From: Fodinibius halophilus
Lineage (GTDB): Bacteria > Bacteroidota > Rhodothermia > Balneolales > Balneolaceae
Length of the DNA: 64,000 nt
Reading direction: 5' to 3'
Assembly: GCF_011059105.1 (NCBI RefSeq)
Contig: NZ_JAALLS010000020.1
Coordinates: 24,815 to 88,814, forward strand
The notes below the pieces were generated by a model. The model made no database searches. It saw only the letters and a list, made by a program, of their open reading frames with translations, and had not been told where the DNA came from. Shown in pieces: positions 43,749 to 51,699 of the stretch. Both the position numbers and the translations under genes were made by a program. Position 1 is the stretch's first letter. The number at the start of each line of letters is the position of its first letter.

Positions 43749-44330
43749 ATGGCCTACGAATCATTACTGCAATATATTGATGAATATGTTTCACTCACCG
43801 ATGAAGAGGTAGAGATACTTAAATCGTTGACGCGTATCAAAGAGGTTCGAAAACGACAGTTTGTAGCCGAACAGGATGAGATCTGCAGGTACGAAAACTT
43901 TGTAGTAGAAGGATGTTTGCGTAGTTATCATCTTGATGAAGAAGGCAATGAACATATTATACAGTTTGCCGTGGAAAACTGGTGGATTGCAGACATGCAG
44001 AGCTTTCTTACCCAGTCGCCGGCCCATTTTAGCGTCGATGCTATTGAACCTTCGGTACTGATCCAGTTTAAATACGAGGATTTGCAAACGCTTTATGCCA
44101 ACGTACCTAAGCTGGAACGATTTTTTCGCTTGATTGTGCAGCGAGCATACATCGCATCACAAAAAAGGATTGTAGCATCTTACAGTAAAGACGCCGGCAA
44201 ACGGTATATCGATTTTCGCAACCAGTATCCCGATATCGAAAAGCGGGTGCCGCAATATATGATCGCTTCCTACCTTGGTATTTCGCCCGAGTTTTTGAGC
44301 AAGATCCGCCGTCGCATCGCGCAGCAATAA
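43749..44330 (+). CDS. Crp/Fnr-family transcriptional regulator
   Basis: 193 residues from ATG 43749; the frame stays open upstream to a TTG at 43695 that gives no better protein. The N-terminal cyclic-nucleotide-like beta-roll includes KRQFVAEQDEICRYENFVVEGCLRSYHLDEEGNEHIIQFAVENWWIAD. A long dimer helix follows, and a short C-terminal helix-turn-helix (VPQYMIASYLGISPEFLSKIRRRI). This is the Bacteroidota-type group that often regulates nearby stress or redox genes and lacks canonical cAMP contacts. A SnoaL-like and a DoxX gene follow. A 20-bp palindrome just past its stop (44337-44356) is a candidate operator. Confidence 0.88.
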   Translation: MAYESLLQYIDEYVSLTDEEVEILKSLTRIKEVRKRQFVAEQDEICRYENFVVEGCLRSYHLDEEGNEHIIQFAVENWWIADMQSFLTQSPAHFSVDAIEPSVLIQFKYEDLQTLYANVPKLERFFRLIVQRAYIASQKRIVASYSKDAGKRYIDFRNQYPDIEKRVPQYMIASYLGISPEFLSKIRRRIAQQ

Positions 44331-44336
44331 CCCCAA

Positions 44337-44356
44337 ATCTTGAACTAGTTCAAGAT
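44337..44356. promoter_or_regulatory. 20-bp perfect palindrome, candidate operator
   Basis: ATCTTGAACTAGTTCAAGAT reads the same on both strands. It lies 6 bases after the Crp/Fnr stop and 89 bases before the SnoaL-like ATG. A half-site (CTTGAACT) occurs near 43633 upstream of the regulator. With no loop it suits a protein dimer better than an RNA hairpin. Confidence 0.55.
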
Positions 44357-44444
44357 CAGATCTTAACCTGGCTTATTGGGCGCTTCTCTTCTATCTGATA
44401 GCTTATTACTGATTATTGAAACAGCAATAAAAAGAGATAAGCAG

Positions 44445-44798
44445 ATGAATTCTATATCAGAAAAAATACACGCACTCAATGAGATGGTGGTACAAGGTAA
44501 AGGACTGGAAGCGCTCAACAAGTATTATGCCGAAGAGGTGATAATGCAGGCAAATGAGCAAGAGCCTACCGTTGGTAAAGAAGCAAACCGCCTTCGCGAA
44601 GAAGAGTTTTATAGCAAGGTTACCGAATTCCGCGGGGCCGAGCCGTTGAAAGTGGCCGTTGGCGTAGGCGTAACGATGGTAGAGTGGCACTTCGATTATA
44701 CCCACGAAGAGTGGGGCGTCCGCAATTATAAACAGGTCTCGGTACAAGAGTGGAAAGACGGGAAAATTGTAAAAGAAAAATTTTATTACGCTAATTAA
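44445..44798 (+). CDS. SnoaL/NTF2-like small protein
   Basis: 117 residues from ATG 44445; the upstream extension from 44376 is not protein-like. It has an NTF2-type alpha+beta cone fold: N-terminal helices (KIHALNEMVVQGKGLEALNKYYAEEVIMQANEQEPTVGKE), then strands GVGVTMVEWHFDYT and YKQVSVQEWKDGKIVKEKFYYA. This SnoaL-like group commonly pairs with DoxX and regulators in Bacteroidota. Catalytic role unknown. It ends 19 bases before the DoxX gene, so the two are probably co-transcribed. Confidence 0.8.
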   Translation: MNSISEKIHALNEMVVQGKGLEALNKYYAEEVIMQANEQEPTVGKEANRLREEEFYSKVTEFRGAEPLKVAVGVGVTMVEWHFDYTHEEWGVRNYKQVSVQEWKDGKIVKEKFYYAN

Positions 44799-44817
44799 AA
44801 CAGCATAGGTACATATT

Positions 44818-45291
44818 ATGATAGAACGAATATTGAAATCCGATAAAAAATGGTCACCGGTAATCATACGACTTGTACTGGCACTTGTAATATTTCCGCA
44901 CGGCGCGCAAAAGCTATTGGGTTGGTTCGGGGGATATGGCTTTAGCGGTACGATGGACTATTTTACCGGGACGGTCGGTTTACCCTGGATTGTGGGTTTT
45001 CTGGTTATTGTTATTGAGTTTTTTGGACCGATAATGTTAGCAGCCGGACTGTGGGTACGGGCTATTTCAGTTTCTGTTATCGGTTTATTTGTGGGCATTA
45101 TCTTTAGCGGACACCTGCAATATGGTTTCTTTATGAACTGGTTTGGACAAATGGACGCCGGGCAGGAGGGGATCGAATACCACCTGCTTGTACTGGGGAT
45201 GGCCGCCGCACTGGTTGTATCAGGAGCCGGGAAATATGCACTGGACCGATACCTGCTGAAACAACGAACCAGGGAATCAATTACTGAATAA
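44818..45291 (+). CDS. DoxX-family membrane protein
   Basis: 157 residues with four TM helices (about 15-35, 55-78, 83-105, 120-142). The DoxX pattern is LVLALVIFPHGAQKLLGWFGGYGFSGTMDYFT followed by GLPWIVGFLVIVIEFFGPIMLAAGLWVR. DoxX-like proteins are linked to quinone, thiosulphate or redox defence in the inner membrane. It is the third gene of a Crp/Fnr-SnoaL-DoxX unit. Confidence 0.9.
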   Translation: MIERILKSDKKWSPVIIRLVLALVIFPHGAQKLLGWFGGYGFSGTMDYFTGTVGLPWIVGFLVIVIEFFGPIMLAAGLWVRAISVSVIGLFVGIIFSGHLQYGFFMNWFGQMDAGQEGIEYHLLVLGMAAALVVSGAGKYALDRYLLKQRTRESITE

Positions 45292-45316
45292 ATATAATAT
45301 ATTGATTGTTACTACT

Positions 45317-45350
45317 GAAAATGGAAATACAATATTGGATTTCTATTTTC
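45317..45350. terminator. Palindromic hairpin after the DoxX gene
   Basis: GAAAAT-G-GAAAT-AC-AATATT-GG-ATTTC-T-ATTTTC is a 34-bp near-palindrome 26 bases beyond the DoxX stop, followed by CCCTTCT. It may work as a weak terminator or stabilising hairpin. Confidence 0.4.
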
Positions 45351-45380
45351 CCTTCTAGCGGAGGTTATACTGATCAATGT

Positions 45381-45405
45381 AGTGCGAGCATCCTGCTCGT
45401 ACTAT
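45381..45405 (+). repeat. Palindromic core of repeat A, copy 3
   Basis: AGTGCGAGCATCCTGCTCGT followed by ACTAT, the same arms as the cores at 110, 46237 and 60927 with three substitutions. Confidence 0.7.
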
Positions 45406-46128
45406 ATTGATTTATAATTCACTGTGCCAGCGAGATGCTTCGCGATTCCGTGAGTTTTACAAGGGCATGGTAAAACAGCCTTCTGGCAGTCATGTAAATA
45501 GGTTTATTAACAGAAACAAAAGGAGTAGCAGCATGCCCATTCTTTTTGTCCCGCGCCTGACATGCTGTCCACATCTTCACGACCAGTTTTTTAGGGCAAA
45601 CTCGATAGTGTACGAGCAGAAAATAAGCCATGAGTCATTTAGAACTACCGGCAAGGTGGTGAGAAATCACATCCGTATGCCTGGCACCTTCTTAACCCTA
45701 ATACCGAGGTTAGTTTCAAAAGGTTATTAGAAGCAATGCTATCCGTACTACAGCGAATTTCCCAGAATAGATTTGCAGAGTTCCCCGAAGCCCGATGACA
45801 TAGATGTGCAGAGGATCTAAAGGGTGAGAAAAAGTCCCTCAATGGGATGGGGCTATCAATTTTATAGTGAGAGTTCTGTTCATTTTGGCTTGATCAGCCG
45901 ATGGGCGGACACAGTCCAAAACGAACCAAAAGATCAAGCCCACGAATTGGCATACAGCATCGCCCTGCAGAAGACAGGTATTTCGATGGTCCATCGCAGA
46001 TCGCAACCAATTTCTTATAACTGTACCGGTACGAAATACCTAAACGTCTCCTTTGGACTCTGCTGCCAATTCGAAGGCTGAATATTTTTGCATTTCATCA
46101 AATATAAGTAATCTCCTGATTCCGATTC

Positions 46129-46261
46129 GCGTAGGATCTAAAAGCCAAGCTCCTGATTGCGGAAGTATTGCAGATGGGAGTGCCTACGGAAAGCAAAGGA
46201 GGGGCAGGAGGATGATTATTTTACCATTTTACTCGTCGCACCAGCGTCCCGCTCGTGCTAT
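46129..46261 (+). repeat. Dispersed repeat A, copy 4
   Basis: GCGTAGGATCTAAAAGCCAA at the start, GGAGGGGCAGGAGGATGAT in the middle and GTCGCACCAGCGTCCCGCTC with GTGCTAT at the end, in the same order as 9-134. Confidence 0.75.
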
Positions 46262-46374
46262 GTTGATTTTTTATGCGAGAGTTCAACTTCTTTGTAGATC
46301 AAAAGTTTTATAGATAGACATAAAAACGTTGAATGCATTCACTTCTGCTAAGAAAATAATTTATCTTCCTTGAT

Positions 46375-46392
46375 TAGTTGCATAGACAACTA
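46375..46392. promoter_or_regulatory. MarR operator candidate 1 (TAGTTG-N6-CAACTA)
   Basis: Perfect 6-bp arms around CATAGA, followed by TATATATT, 30 bases before the MarR start. An identical-arm site lies at 46899-46916 before the next gene. Confidence 0.65.
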
Positions 46393-46422
46393 TATATTAA
46401 TTACAACATATAGAACTAAGTT

Positions 46423-46875
46423 ATGGCTAAACAGATACCCGACATACTTGACGACGCCATCGGTTTTAATATCTACCGGGTGGCACTGCTGTTTCGCAAT
46501 GAACTGCAGCAGGCACTTTCGGAATATAACCTTACCCCCGAACAGTGGCAGGTAATGCAGACGCTGTGGTCTACCGATGAAGCGTTGAACCAAAACGATA
46601 TAGCACACCTTACCTTGAAGGACAAGCACAACATATCGCGGATGCTGGCACGTATGGAAAGTAACGGGTGGATCCAGCGAAGCCGGGACCCCAAAGACGG
46701 GCGTGCTTATATCATTGAATCCACACAACAGGCCAAAGCGAAACGAGGGGAGGTAAGGGGCAAATTATTGGGACATTTTTCTACCATCTTTGATATAGCT
46801 GATGAGCAGGAGCTTGATCAACTGTTACAGACATTGAAAAAGTTCCGACACCGTTTAAATGATAAACCAGAATAG
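46423..46875 (+). CDS. MarR-family transcriptional regulator
   Basis: 150 residues, a winged-helix dimer. FNIYRVALLFRNELQQALSEYNLTPEQWQVMQTLWSTDEALNQNDIAHLTLKDKHNISRMLARMESNGWIQRSRDPKDGRAYIIE shows dimer helix, recognition helix (NISRMLARMES) and the wing with the conserved D-R (DPKDGRAY). The C-terminal helix completes the dimer arm. It probably represses itself and the next membrane-protein gene through matching operators at 46375-46392 and 46899-46916. Confidence 0.9.
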   Translation: MAKQIPDILDDAIGFNIYRVALLFRNELQQALSEYNLTPEQWQVMQTLWSTDEALNQNDIAHLTLKDKHNISRMLARMESNGWIQRSRDPKDGRAYIIESTQQAKAKRGEVRGKLLGHFSTIFDIADEQELDQLLQTLKKFRHRLNDKPE

Positions 46876-46898
46876 AACAACTACTTTTTTTATTTAAA

Positions 46899-46916
46899 TA
46901 GTTGTCCATGCAACTA
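46899..46916. promoter_or_regulatory. MarR operator candidate 2 (TAGTTG-N6-CAACTA)
   Basis: The same perfect arms as 46375-46392 around TCCATG, again followed by an AATATATATT run. It lies 14 bases before the 46930 start and 24 bases after the MarR stop. Confidence 0.65.
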
Positions 46917-46929
46917 AATATATATTCTT

Positions 46930-47394
46930 ATGAACAGATCAATGATTGTAACTTTACATGCCATTTGTAGCACAATCGCACTTATATTAATTCTCAGCTT
47001 TTTTATTTCTACGGTAGTCGTAGAGTTGTTGGGAGACCCCACTTCCATCCAGGCTGTAAAACAGTATATCGTATATGGGATAGGGGCCTTGGTGCCGGCT
47101 ATGGCGGCCGCGGGATTCTCAGGCAATAAGCTGAGTGGCAAAAGCAAGGCCAGTATTGTTCAAGAAAAAAAGAAACGGATGAAGCGAATTATGATATTGG
47201 GAATTGCCGTATTAATCCCTTCAGCTGTGGCACTACACTTGCTGGCCCAGTCCGGTTCTATCGGAACCTTATTTTATAGTCTTCAGCTCGTTGAGCTTGT
47301 CGCAGGCGGCACTAATATCTATTTACTCGGCCAAAATATGAGGGCAGGACTCATCCTGAGCGGGCGTATTAGCAAGAAAGCACGACAGGCTTAG
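46930..47394 (+). CDS. Four-TM membrane protein controlled by MarR, unknown
   Basis: 154 residues with about four hydrophobic segments (residues 8-32, 45-62, 88-105, 115-135) and a short basic loop (KSKASIVQEKKKRMKRI) between the second and third. LHAICSTIALILILSFFISTVVVELLGD and YIVYGIGALVPAMAAAGFSGNKL are notable. No family recognised with certainty. It directly follows a marR gene with a shared operator, so it may be the effector of that regulator, as an export or protection protein. Confidence 0.7.
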   Translation: MNRSMIVTLHAICSTIALILILSFFISTVVVELLGDPTSIQAVKQYIVYGIGALVPAMAAAGFSGNKLSGKSKASIVQEKKKRMKRIMILGIAVLIPSAVALHLLAQSGSIGTLFYSLQLVELVAGGTNIYLLGQNMRAGLILSGRISKKARQA

Positions 47395-47476
47395 TCAATA
47401 TGTGGCTATTGCCCAATAGGGAGTCATCTACTTTTGACTGGTTAAATGAGATTTAAGGGGCTGCTTTTTGGTTCTC

Positions 47477-47890
47477 TCATTTAGTCATGTTAGCTGATAT
47501 CAGCTCAAAATCATGACGATCAATCTTAAGAAATCCGTTCATTAATTTGTATCCCCATTTTTGAGGATTCTCAACAAAGTGTAATTCTGTTAACAGGGGA
47601 TGTATTTTTGCTTCCCTGCAGTCAATAAATTTTATATCTCTGCGGTAGGGTTGAAAGTCAGCTCCCATGGGCACTCTGTAGATATTATCGCCTTTGACTC
47701 TACCTATGGCAGTAAACTTTTGGTAAGGAGTTGAGCTGCCAAAGGTCTCTTTGGATGAATAAAATAACACACCATCTCCCGAACTCATTTTCTTCAGCGG
47801 CCACTTTTTACCATGGCAGGCCTGACAAAATCCACCTTGTTGTCCTGCTATCACATGATCTTTAGAGGCAACGATAATCCAATAGTTCAT
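47477..47890 (-). CDS. EVE-domain protein
   Basis: 137 residues, a single EVE (PUA-like) domain of the UPF0310 type: MNYWIIVASKDHVIAGQQGGFCQACHGKKWPLKKMSSGDGVLFYSSKE at the start, then FTAIGRVKG and PYRRDIKFIDCREAKIHPLL. EVE domains bind modified DNA or RNA bases, and in bacteria are often fused to or next to restriction and defence functions. It ends near a DNPH1-type nucleotide hydrolase 0.9 kb away. It overlaps nothing and starts 3 bases downstream of the 47894 gene stop, so the two are probably co-transcribed. Confidence 0.9.
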   Translation of the reverse strand: MNYWIIVASKDHVIAGQQGGFCQACHGKKWPLKKMSSGDGVLFYSSKETFGSSTPYQKFTAIGRVKGDNIYRVPMGADFQPYRRDIKFIDCREAKIHPLLTELHFVENPQKWGYKLMNGFLKIDRHDFELISANMTK

Positions 47891-47893
47891 TTG

Positions 47894-48217
47894 TTATATA
47901 GCTATTGAATCCTTGACGGTTGTTTGAATGGGTTCAAAGTCATTTACCAGTGCCTCTGCTTGCTTCATATGTGGGATAGCCTCCGAATTGGAAAGCATTT
48001 TTTCGAAGTGTTCTTTGCTTTCCCACTGGGCATAATTAATAACGCGTTTGCCATCAAAGCTACCATGGATGTTTGCTGATTTAAAACCCGGAAGGTTCTT
48101 CATCGTTTCTTCTGTCGCGTCAATTAGAAGGTCAATGAGTTCTTGTTGGTTTTCAGGATCCACATAAAATACATTGATCAGGGTAAACAGATCGTTATCA
48201 GACGTGATAGTAGTCAT
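47894..48217 (-). CDS. Antibiotic biosynthesis monooxygenase (ABM) domain protein
   Basis: 107 residues, a ferredoxin-like dimer. LFTLINVFYVDPENQQELIDLLIDATEETMKNLPGFKSANIHGSFDGKRVINYAQWESKEHFEKML is the ABM pattern (the paired N-terminal strand, GF--A--H, and the NYAQWES strand). Such proteins act on quinones or aromatic compounds. It is divergent from a MarR gene with two palindromic operators in the 78-base gap, so it is likely repressed by that regulator and induced by a phenolic or quinone ligand. Confidence 0.88.
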   Translation of the reverse strand: MTTITSDNDLFTLINVFYVDPENQQELIDLLIDATEETMKNLPGFKSANIHGSFDGKRVINYAQWESKEHFEKMLSNSEAIPHMKQAEALVNDFEPIQTTVKDSIAI

Positions 48218-48244
48218 AGATATTGGGTGTAGTTAAATTTATAT

Positions 48245-48282
48245 TATCAGTACACTGACAATATAATATCAGTATACTGATA
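48245..48282. promoter_or_regulatory. Two palindromic MarR operators in the ABM-MarR divergent promoter
   Basis: TATCAGTACACTGACA (48245-48260) and TATCAGTATACTGATA (48267-48282). The second is a perfect 16-bp palindrome, and the first differs from it at two positions. The centres are 22 bp apart, so two dimers would lie on nearly the same face. The last base is 13 bases before the marR ATG. Confidence 0.75.
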
Positions 48283-48295
48283 AAACAAGTATAAT

Positions 48296-48721
48296 ATGGT
48301 TGATAAACGATTGGGATATATTATAAAACGAACGCAACAACTTTTGCGGCTTCAGATGGACGGGGCCCTGGACACTGTAGGGTTGACAACTCCCCAATAT
48401 GCAGCGTTAAGTATCCTGGAAGAGGATGAAGGTTTATCCAATGCTGAATTGGCCCGCCGATGCTTTGTTACGCCACAAACTATGCACAAAATTGTGAAAG
48501 GGCTCGAAGAGAAAAGCTATGTCAGGCGGCAGTCGGACCCCACTCATGGCAGGAAAATTAACACCCTGCTAACATCATCCGGAGAGGAGATCCTACAAAG
48601 CGGGCATGAGATTGTAGAGGATATCGAAACTGAAATGACACAGGATTTGACTAAGGGTGAAGTTGCTCAAACCGTAAAACATCTGAGTAAATGTATAGAA
48701 TCACTGGAAAGTAGCAGCTAA
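48296..48721 (+). CDS. MarR-family transcriptional regulator (second)
   Basis: 141 residues. RLGYIIKRTQQLLRLQMDGALDTVGLTTPQYAALSILEEDEGLSNAELARRCFVTPQTMHKIVKGLEEKSYVRRQSDPTHGRKINTLLT has the MarR winged helix with recognition helix PQTMHKIVKGLEE and wing DPTHGRKI. Divergent from the ABM monooxygenase gene. The palindromes at 48245-48282 sit between them, implying autoregulation and joint control. The family usually senses phenolic or oxidising small molecules. Confidence 0.92.
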   Translation: MVDKRLGYIIKRTQQLLRLQMDGALDTVGLTTPQYAALSILEEDEGLSNAELARRCFVTPQTMHKIVKGLEEKSYVRRQSDPTHGRKINTLLTSSGEEILQSGHEIVEDIETEMTQDLTKGEVAQTVKHLSKCIESLESSS

Positions 48722-48791
48722 TACATCATTTGTGGTATGGCTGTTAACTCCAAAGGTTAAGAGGTATGGATTAATAAATACCTGCATCCTC

Positions 48792-49199
48792 TTATTGCAG
48801 GTTAGTGAATATATTTTGGATGATCGCCCTGGCTTCTTCAATCTCAGCATATTCAAAACACTTTATAGCGGGATCGCCGTTAAGCATTGCTGAAAGTGCT
48901 TTTTCTTCCTTTTTTTGATGCAAACAGAACACCGGCTTGCCCATGGCAACAGCATAACCTATTTCATATCCAACTCCATGTGATGGGGTCGTGACTTCAC
49001 CAATCAGTAGATTAGCTTCTTTGAGCCACTGCATATCTTGACGGTGTATTTCACGGTCTGTGGGTTCACTGCTTATTTCCGAGGATCCCACATGTTCGGT
49101 TAATACATCCCCGAATTTTTTAAGTTCATCGATGAGTTGGTTGTAGGTTTTTGCATCTTGGCGTCCTCCTCTGATGGAGCCGGAAAAGTAGATATTCAT
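48792..49199 (-). CDS. DNPH1-type 2'-deoxynucleoside 5'-phosphate N-hydrolase
   Basis: 135 residues from the chosen Met (an in-frame upstream ATG at 49229 adds 10). It closely follows the human DNPH1/RCL pattern: IYFSGSIRGGRQD for the phosphate loop, FGDVLTEHVG, IHRQDMQWLKEANLLIGEVT, and PSHGVGYEIGYAVA with the catalytic Glu. The enzyme cleaves the N-glycosidic bond of deoxynucleoside monophosphates and in animals removes 5-hydroxymethyl-dUMP. In this setting it may clean modified nucleotides. It lies beside an EVE-domain gene and upstream of an unknown membrane-protease locus on the other strand. Confidence 0.88.
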   Translation of the reverse strand: MNIYFSGSIRGGRQDAKTYNQLIDELKKFGDVLTEHVGSSEISSEPTDREIHRQDMQWLKEANLLIGEVTTPSHGVGYEIGYAVAMGKPVFCLHQKKEEKALSAMLNGDPAIKCFEYAEIEEARAIIQNIFTNLQ

Positions 49200-49399
49200 T
49201 TTATTTACCATGTTAATATTGGAATTCATTGAGGCTGGTTTTGTTTGCCATATTTATAACAATCCCATTCACATCTATAATATGTTACTGGTTTCCTTGC
49301 TTTTACAAAAAAATAGCGCTTAATTAAAAAATAGTGCAGAGGAGAATAGTATAAAAGAAGTGACTATAAAGTCGAGAGTTTAATTTAAAAAAAGTTGTT

Positions 49400-50566
49400 A
49401 TGTTCGGGATAGAGGCACTAAATATTGTTATAGGATTGATTTTTGTATACCTGCTCTTCAGTTTGTTTGTGAGTATTATCAATGAGATCATAACCAGCCT
49501 GCTACAAATTCGGGGAACCGAGCTAAAAGGGATTATTCAAAATATGGTATCTTCTGAGCTGGTAGATAAGATCTATGAACATCCTAAAATAAAAACATTT
49601 CTGCATAGAACCGGGAAGGTTAATTTTGGTACCGAAACCTTTGCACATAAAGAACATCATGGGGTGTTGCCTGATGAAATTCCGCCCGAAGATTTTACTA
49701 AAGCATTAATACAGACAATCAGAAACGAGAAAGAAAAAGGGCAGAGTATATCCGAATACCTCAAGAGCCTGAACACAAATTCTAGTGTGGGACTCAACTA
49801 TTTATCATCCCTTGCAGAAGAAGTTGATGAGGATCTGGACAAGTTTGAGAAGGAGGTGCAGGATTGGTACAACAAGGTGATGGGCTATGCATCGGATTGG
49901 TATAAACGAAAACTTCGGTGGGTTTTAATCGCTTTGGGATTTGCTGTAGCCCTTGCTTTTAATGTCGACTCCATAGCTATCTTCAAGACCCTCGCTGATA
50001 ATCCCGAGGCAAGGCAGGCATTGGTGGTACAGGCCGAAGGATTCGTTAACGACTACGAAAACGAAGATGGACAAATTGTGCTTAAGGCTTCTGATGATTC
50101 AGTGCTAACAATCTCCCGGAAAACGATGCTGTCAGAAACCGTGGACGATCTCAGGAGATCATTTATTCCTGTCATAGATAGTTTGCATGGGAAGAGGCTC
50201 CGTAATGAAATTCGAACAGCGCTGTTCCCAGAAGATACTGCCACCTCGAAATTCAAGACCGCTCTGGATGATTCTTTAAAGCGCATAGCACAAGATTCCC
50301 TGAAGGCACAGTACCCACAAGTTGTGGCTGTAGATTCTGCCTATAACAGGCTTATAACATTGAAAGAGCAACAGATTGAACAGGCCATGTCTACCTTGGG
50401 CATTGGGTGGGATCTAAAAAAGCCATGGTGGGGACTAAAGTGGTATTCTATTATTGGCTGGATGATTACAGCCCTGGCCATTAGCATGGGAGCACCGTTC
50501 TGGTTCGATATATTGAAGAAGGTGGTAAATATTAAGACTGAGATTAAAAAACAAAAAACGGGATAG
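49400..50566 (+). CDS. Three-TM membrane protein, first gene of an unknown protease locus
   Basis: 388 residues. TM1 at about 9-30 (IVIGLIFVYLLFSLFVSIINEI) leads to a short conserved-looking stretch (ITSLLQIRGTELKGIIQNM, HPKIKTFL). A helical, charged region (about 60-170), TM2 at 173-195 (LRWVLIALGFAVALAFNVDSI), a long second soluble domain (196-340) and TM3 at 346-366 (YSIIGWMITALAISMGAPFWFDI) follow. I recall similar N-termini in uncharacterised proteins of many phyla, but no function is known to me. The stop is 5 bases before the subtilisin start, and the four genes 49400-55309 appear to be one transcription unit. Confidence 0.75.
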   Translation: MFGIEALNIVIGLIFVYLLFSLFVSIINEIITSLLQIRGTELKGIIQNMVSSELVDKIYEHPKIKTFLHRTGKVNFGTETFAHKEHHGVLPDEIPPEDFTKALIQTIRNEKEKGQSISEYLKSLNTNSSVGLNYLSSLAEEVDEDLDKFEKEVQDWYNKVMGYASDWYKRKLRWVLIALGFAVALAFNVDSIAIFKTLADNPEARQALVVQAEGFVNDYENEDGQIVLKASDDSVLTISRKTMLSETVDDLRRSFIPVIDSLHGKRLRNEIRTALFPEDTATSKFKTALDDSLKRIAQDSLKAQYPQVVAVDSAYNRLITLKEQQIEQAMSTLGIGWDLKKPWWGLKWYSIIGWMITALAISMGAPFWFDILKKVVNIKTEIKKQKTG

Positions 50567-50571
50567 GGAAA

Positions 50572-51699
50572 ATGAGTGGTACAAAAATCAGAGATATCAC
50601 GCGGGTTTTAAAGACGGATGAAGAGATTCCTATTCGAACCGGAGTTCCAAAACGGGAGGGTGATGAAAACAAGAAAGGAATACTCTACCCCGGTTTTGAA
50701 ATAAAGGTTGTAGAAGAGTGGAAGGGCGAAGAAGTTAACGGAAACGATCTGTGGTACGGGGATAAAAATGGGGACTTTTACTGGAGCGGGTGGTTTGAAG
50801 AACGAGAAGAAAAAGATCTTGAATTTAAAGCTGTAGATCATGCTTGGGATTGGTGGCAAACAAAGTATAGCATTGATCAAATATGGGACCAATATAATAT
50901 AAGGGGAGAACAGGTTACTATCGGAATATTAGATTCAGGTATTTGGAAAGGTAATGTGTTTGAAAATTGTGATATAAAGGAGAGAAATTATATCACCGAC
51001 AATGGAAATATAAGTGATGATACCGGGCATGGAACGCAAGTAGCAAGCATTTTGGCTGCTTACAGTAATCAGATGATTGGAATTATACCCAAGGCAAAAT
51101 TTATTATTTGTAAAACGGTCAATAGAGATCAAAAGGACCCTGCAGTTTTTGAAAAAGCGTTAAAAGAACTAAAGGACGAGGGAGCTGATTTTGTTGTAAT
51201 GAGTTACTCGTTTTATCGTAATAAATTGCCGGATACATTTGAGCAAACGATCAACAGTTTGGACAAAACCTTACTTATTTGTTCTGTAGGTAACTTGAAA
51301 ATTCGTCATCGGACTAGTAATAAATATCCTGCCTCTTTTGATTCTACTATTGCGGTAGGGGGAGCAAACAAAAAGAATAAAGTACATTCAGAGTCTTCGA
51401 AGTCAGATCATATAGATGTATTAGCACCGAGTGAGGATATTAAAACGGTTCTGCCAAGTAATTCTCAGGAGCTGTTTAAGGCACAAGGTACCAGCTTTGC
51501 TACTCCTATTGTGGCCGGTGTACTCGGGTTAATGTTATCTTATTGTCGTTCAAAAGGAGAAGAGATAGAGAAAACGAAGCTAAAAGAAATACTACGTAGT
51601 ACTGCGGATAAACCTGCCCAGGCTGATCCAACACTATACGGGCATGGTATTATTAATCCGTTAAAAGCAATGGAACAACTAAATAACTATTTGTCATGA
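50572..51699 (+). CDS. SH3-like/subtilisin (S8) protease without signal peptide
   Basis: 375 residues. Residues 35-78 form an SH3-like module (LYPGFEIKVVEEWKGEEVNGNDLWYGDKNGDFYWSGW). The S8 catalytic domain (about 95-370) has Asp121 in GILDSGIWKG, His153 in DTGHGTQVAS, oxyanion Asn241 in SVGNLK and Ser308 in AQGTSFATPIVAG. No signal peptide or subtilisin prodomain (I9) is visible, so the enzyme probably acts in the cytosol or is exported by an unusual route. It starts 5 bases after the first gene, and its stop overlaps the next start (ATGA), so translation is coupled. Confidence 0.88.
   Translation: MSGTKIRDITRVLKTDEEIPIRTGVPKREGDENKKGILYPGFEIKVVEEWKGEEVNGNDLWYGDKNGDFYWSGWFEEREEKDLEFKAVDHAWDWWQTKYSIDQIWDQYNIRGEQVTIGILDSGIWKGNVFENCDIKERNYITDNGNISDDTGHGTQVASILAAYSNQMIGIIPKAKFIICKTVNRDQKDPAVFEKALKELKDEGADFVVMSYSFYRNKLPDTFEQTINSLDKTLLICSVGNLKIRHRTSNKYPASFDSTIAVGGANKKNKVHSESSKSDHIDVLAPSEDIKTVLPSNSQELFKAQGTSFATPIVAGVLGLMLSYCRSKGEEIEKTKLKEILRSTADKPAQADPTLYGHGIINPLKAMEQLNNYLS

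Larger units (their letters stand above)
45292..46374. repeat. Long repeat-rich spacer between DoxX and MarR genes
   Basis: More than 1 kb without a supported gene. It opens with a 34-bp imperfect palindrome (45317-45350), then the repeat A core (45381-45405). Next are GTGCAGAGGATCTAAAGGG-GAG-AAAAGTCC (45806-45838), with the repeat A and B start strings, and a second, longer repeat A copy (46129-46261). ORFs at 45407-45730, 45824-46081 and 46053-46313 have no protein signature and run through repeats. Confidence 0.65.

Noticed and set aside
45407..46313. Several ORFs of 60-110 codons between doxX and marR
   Set aside because: Located in repeat sequence, no domain, no codon pattern like the neighbouring genes.
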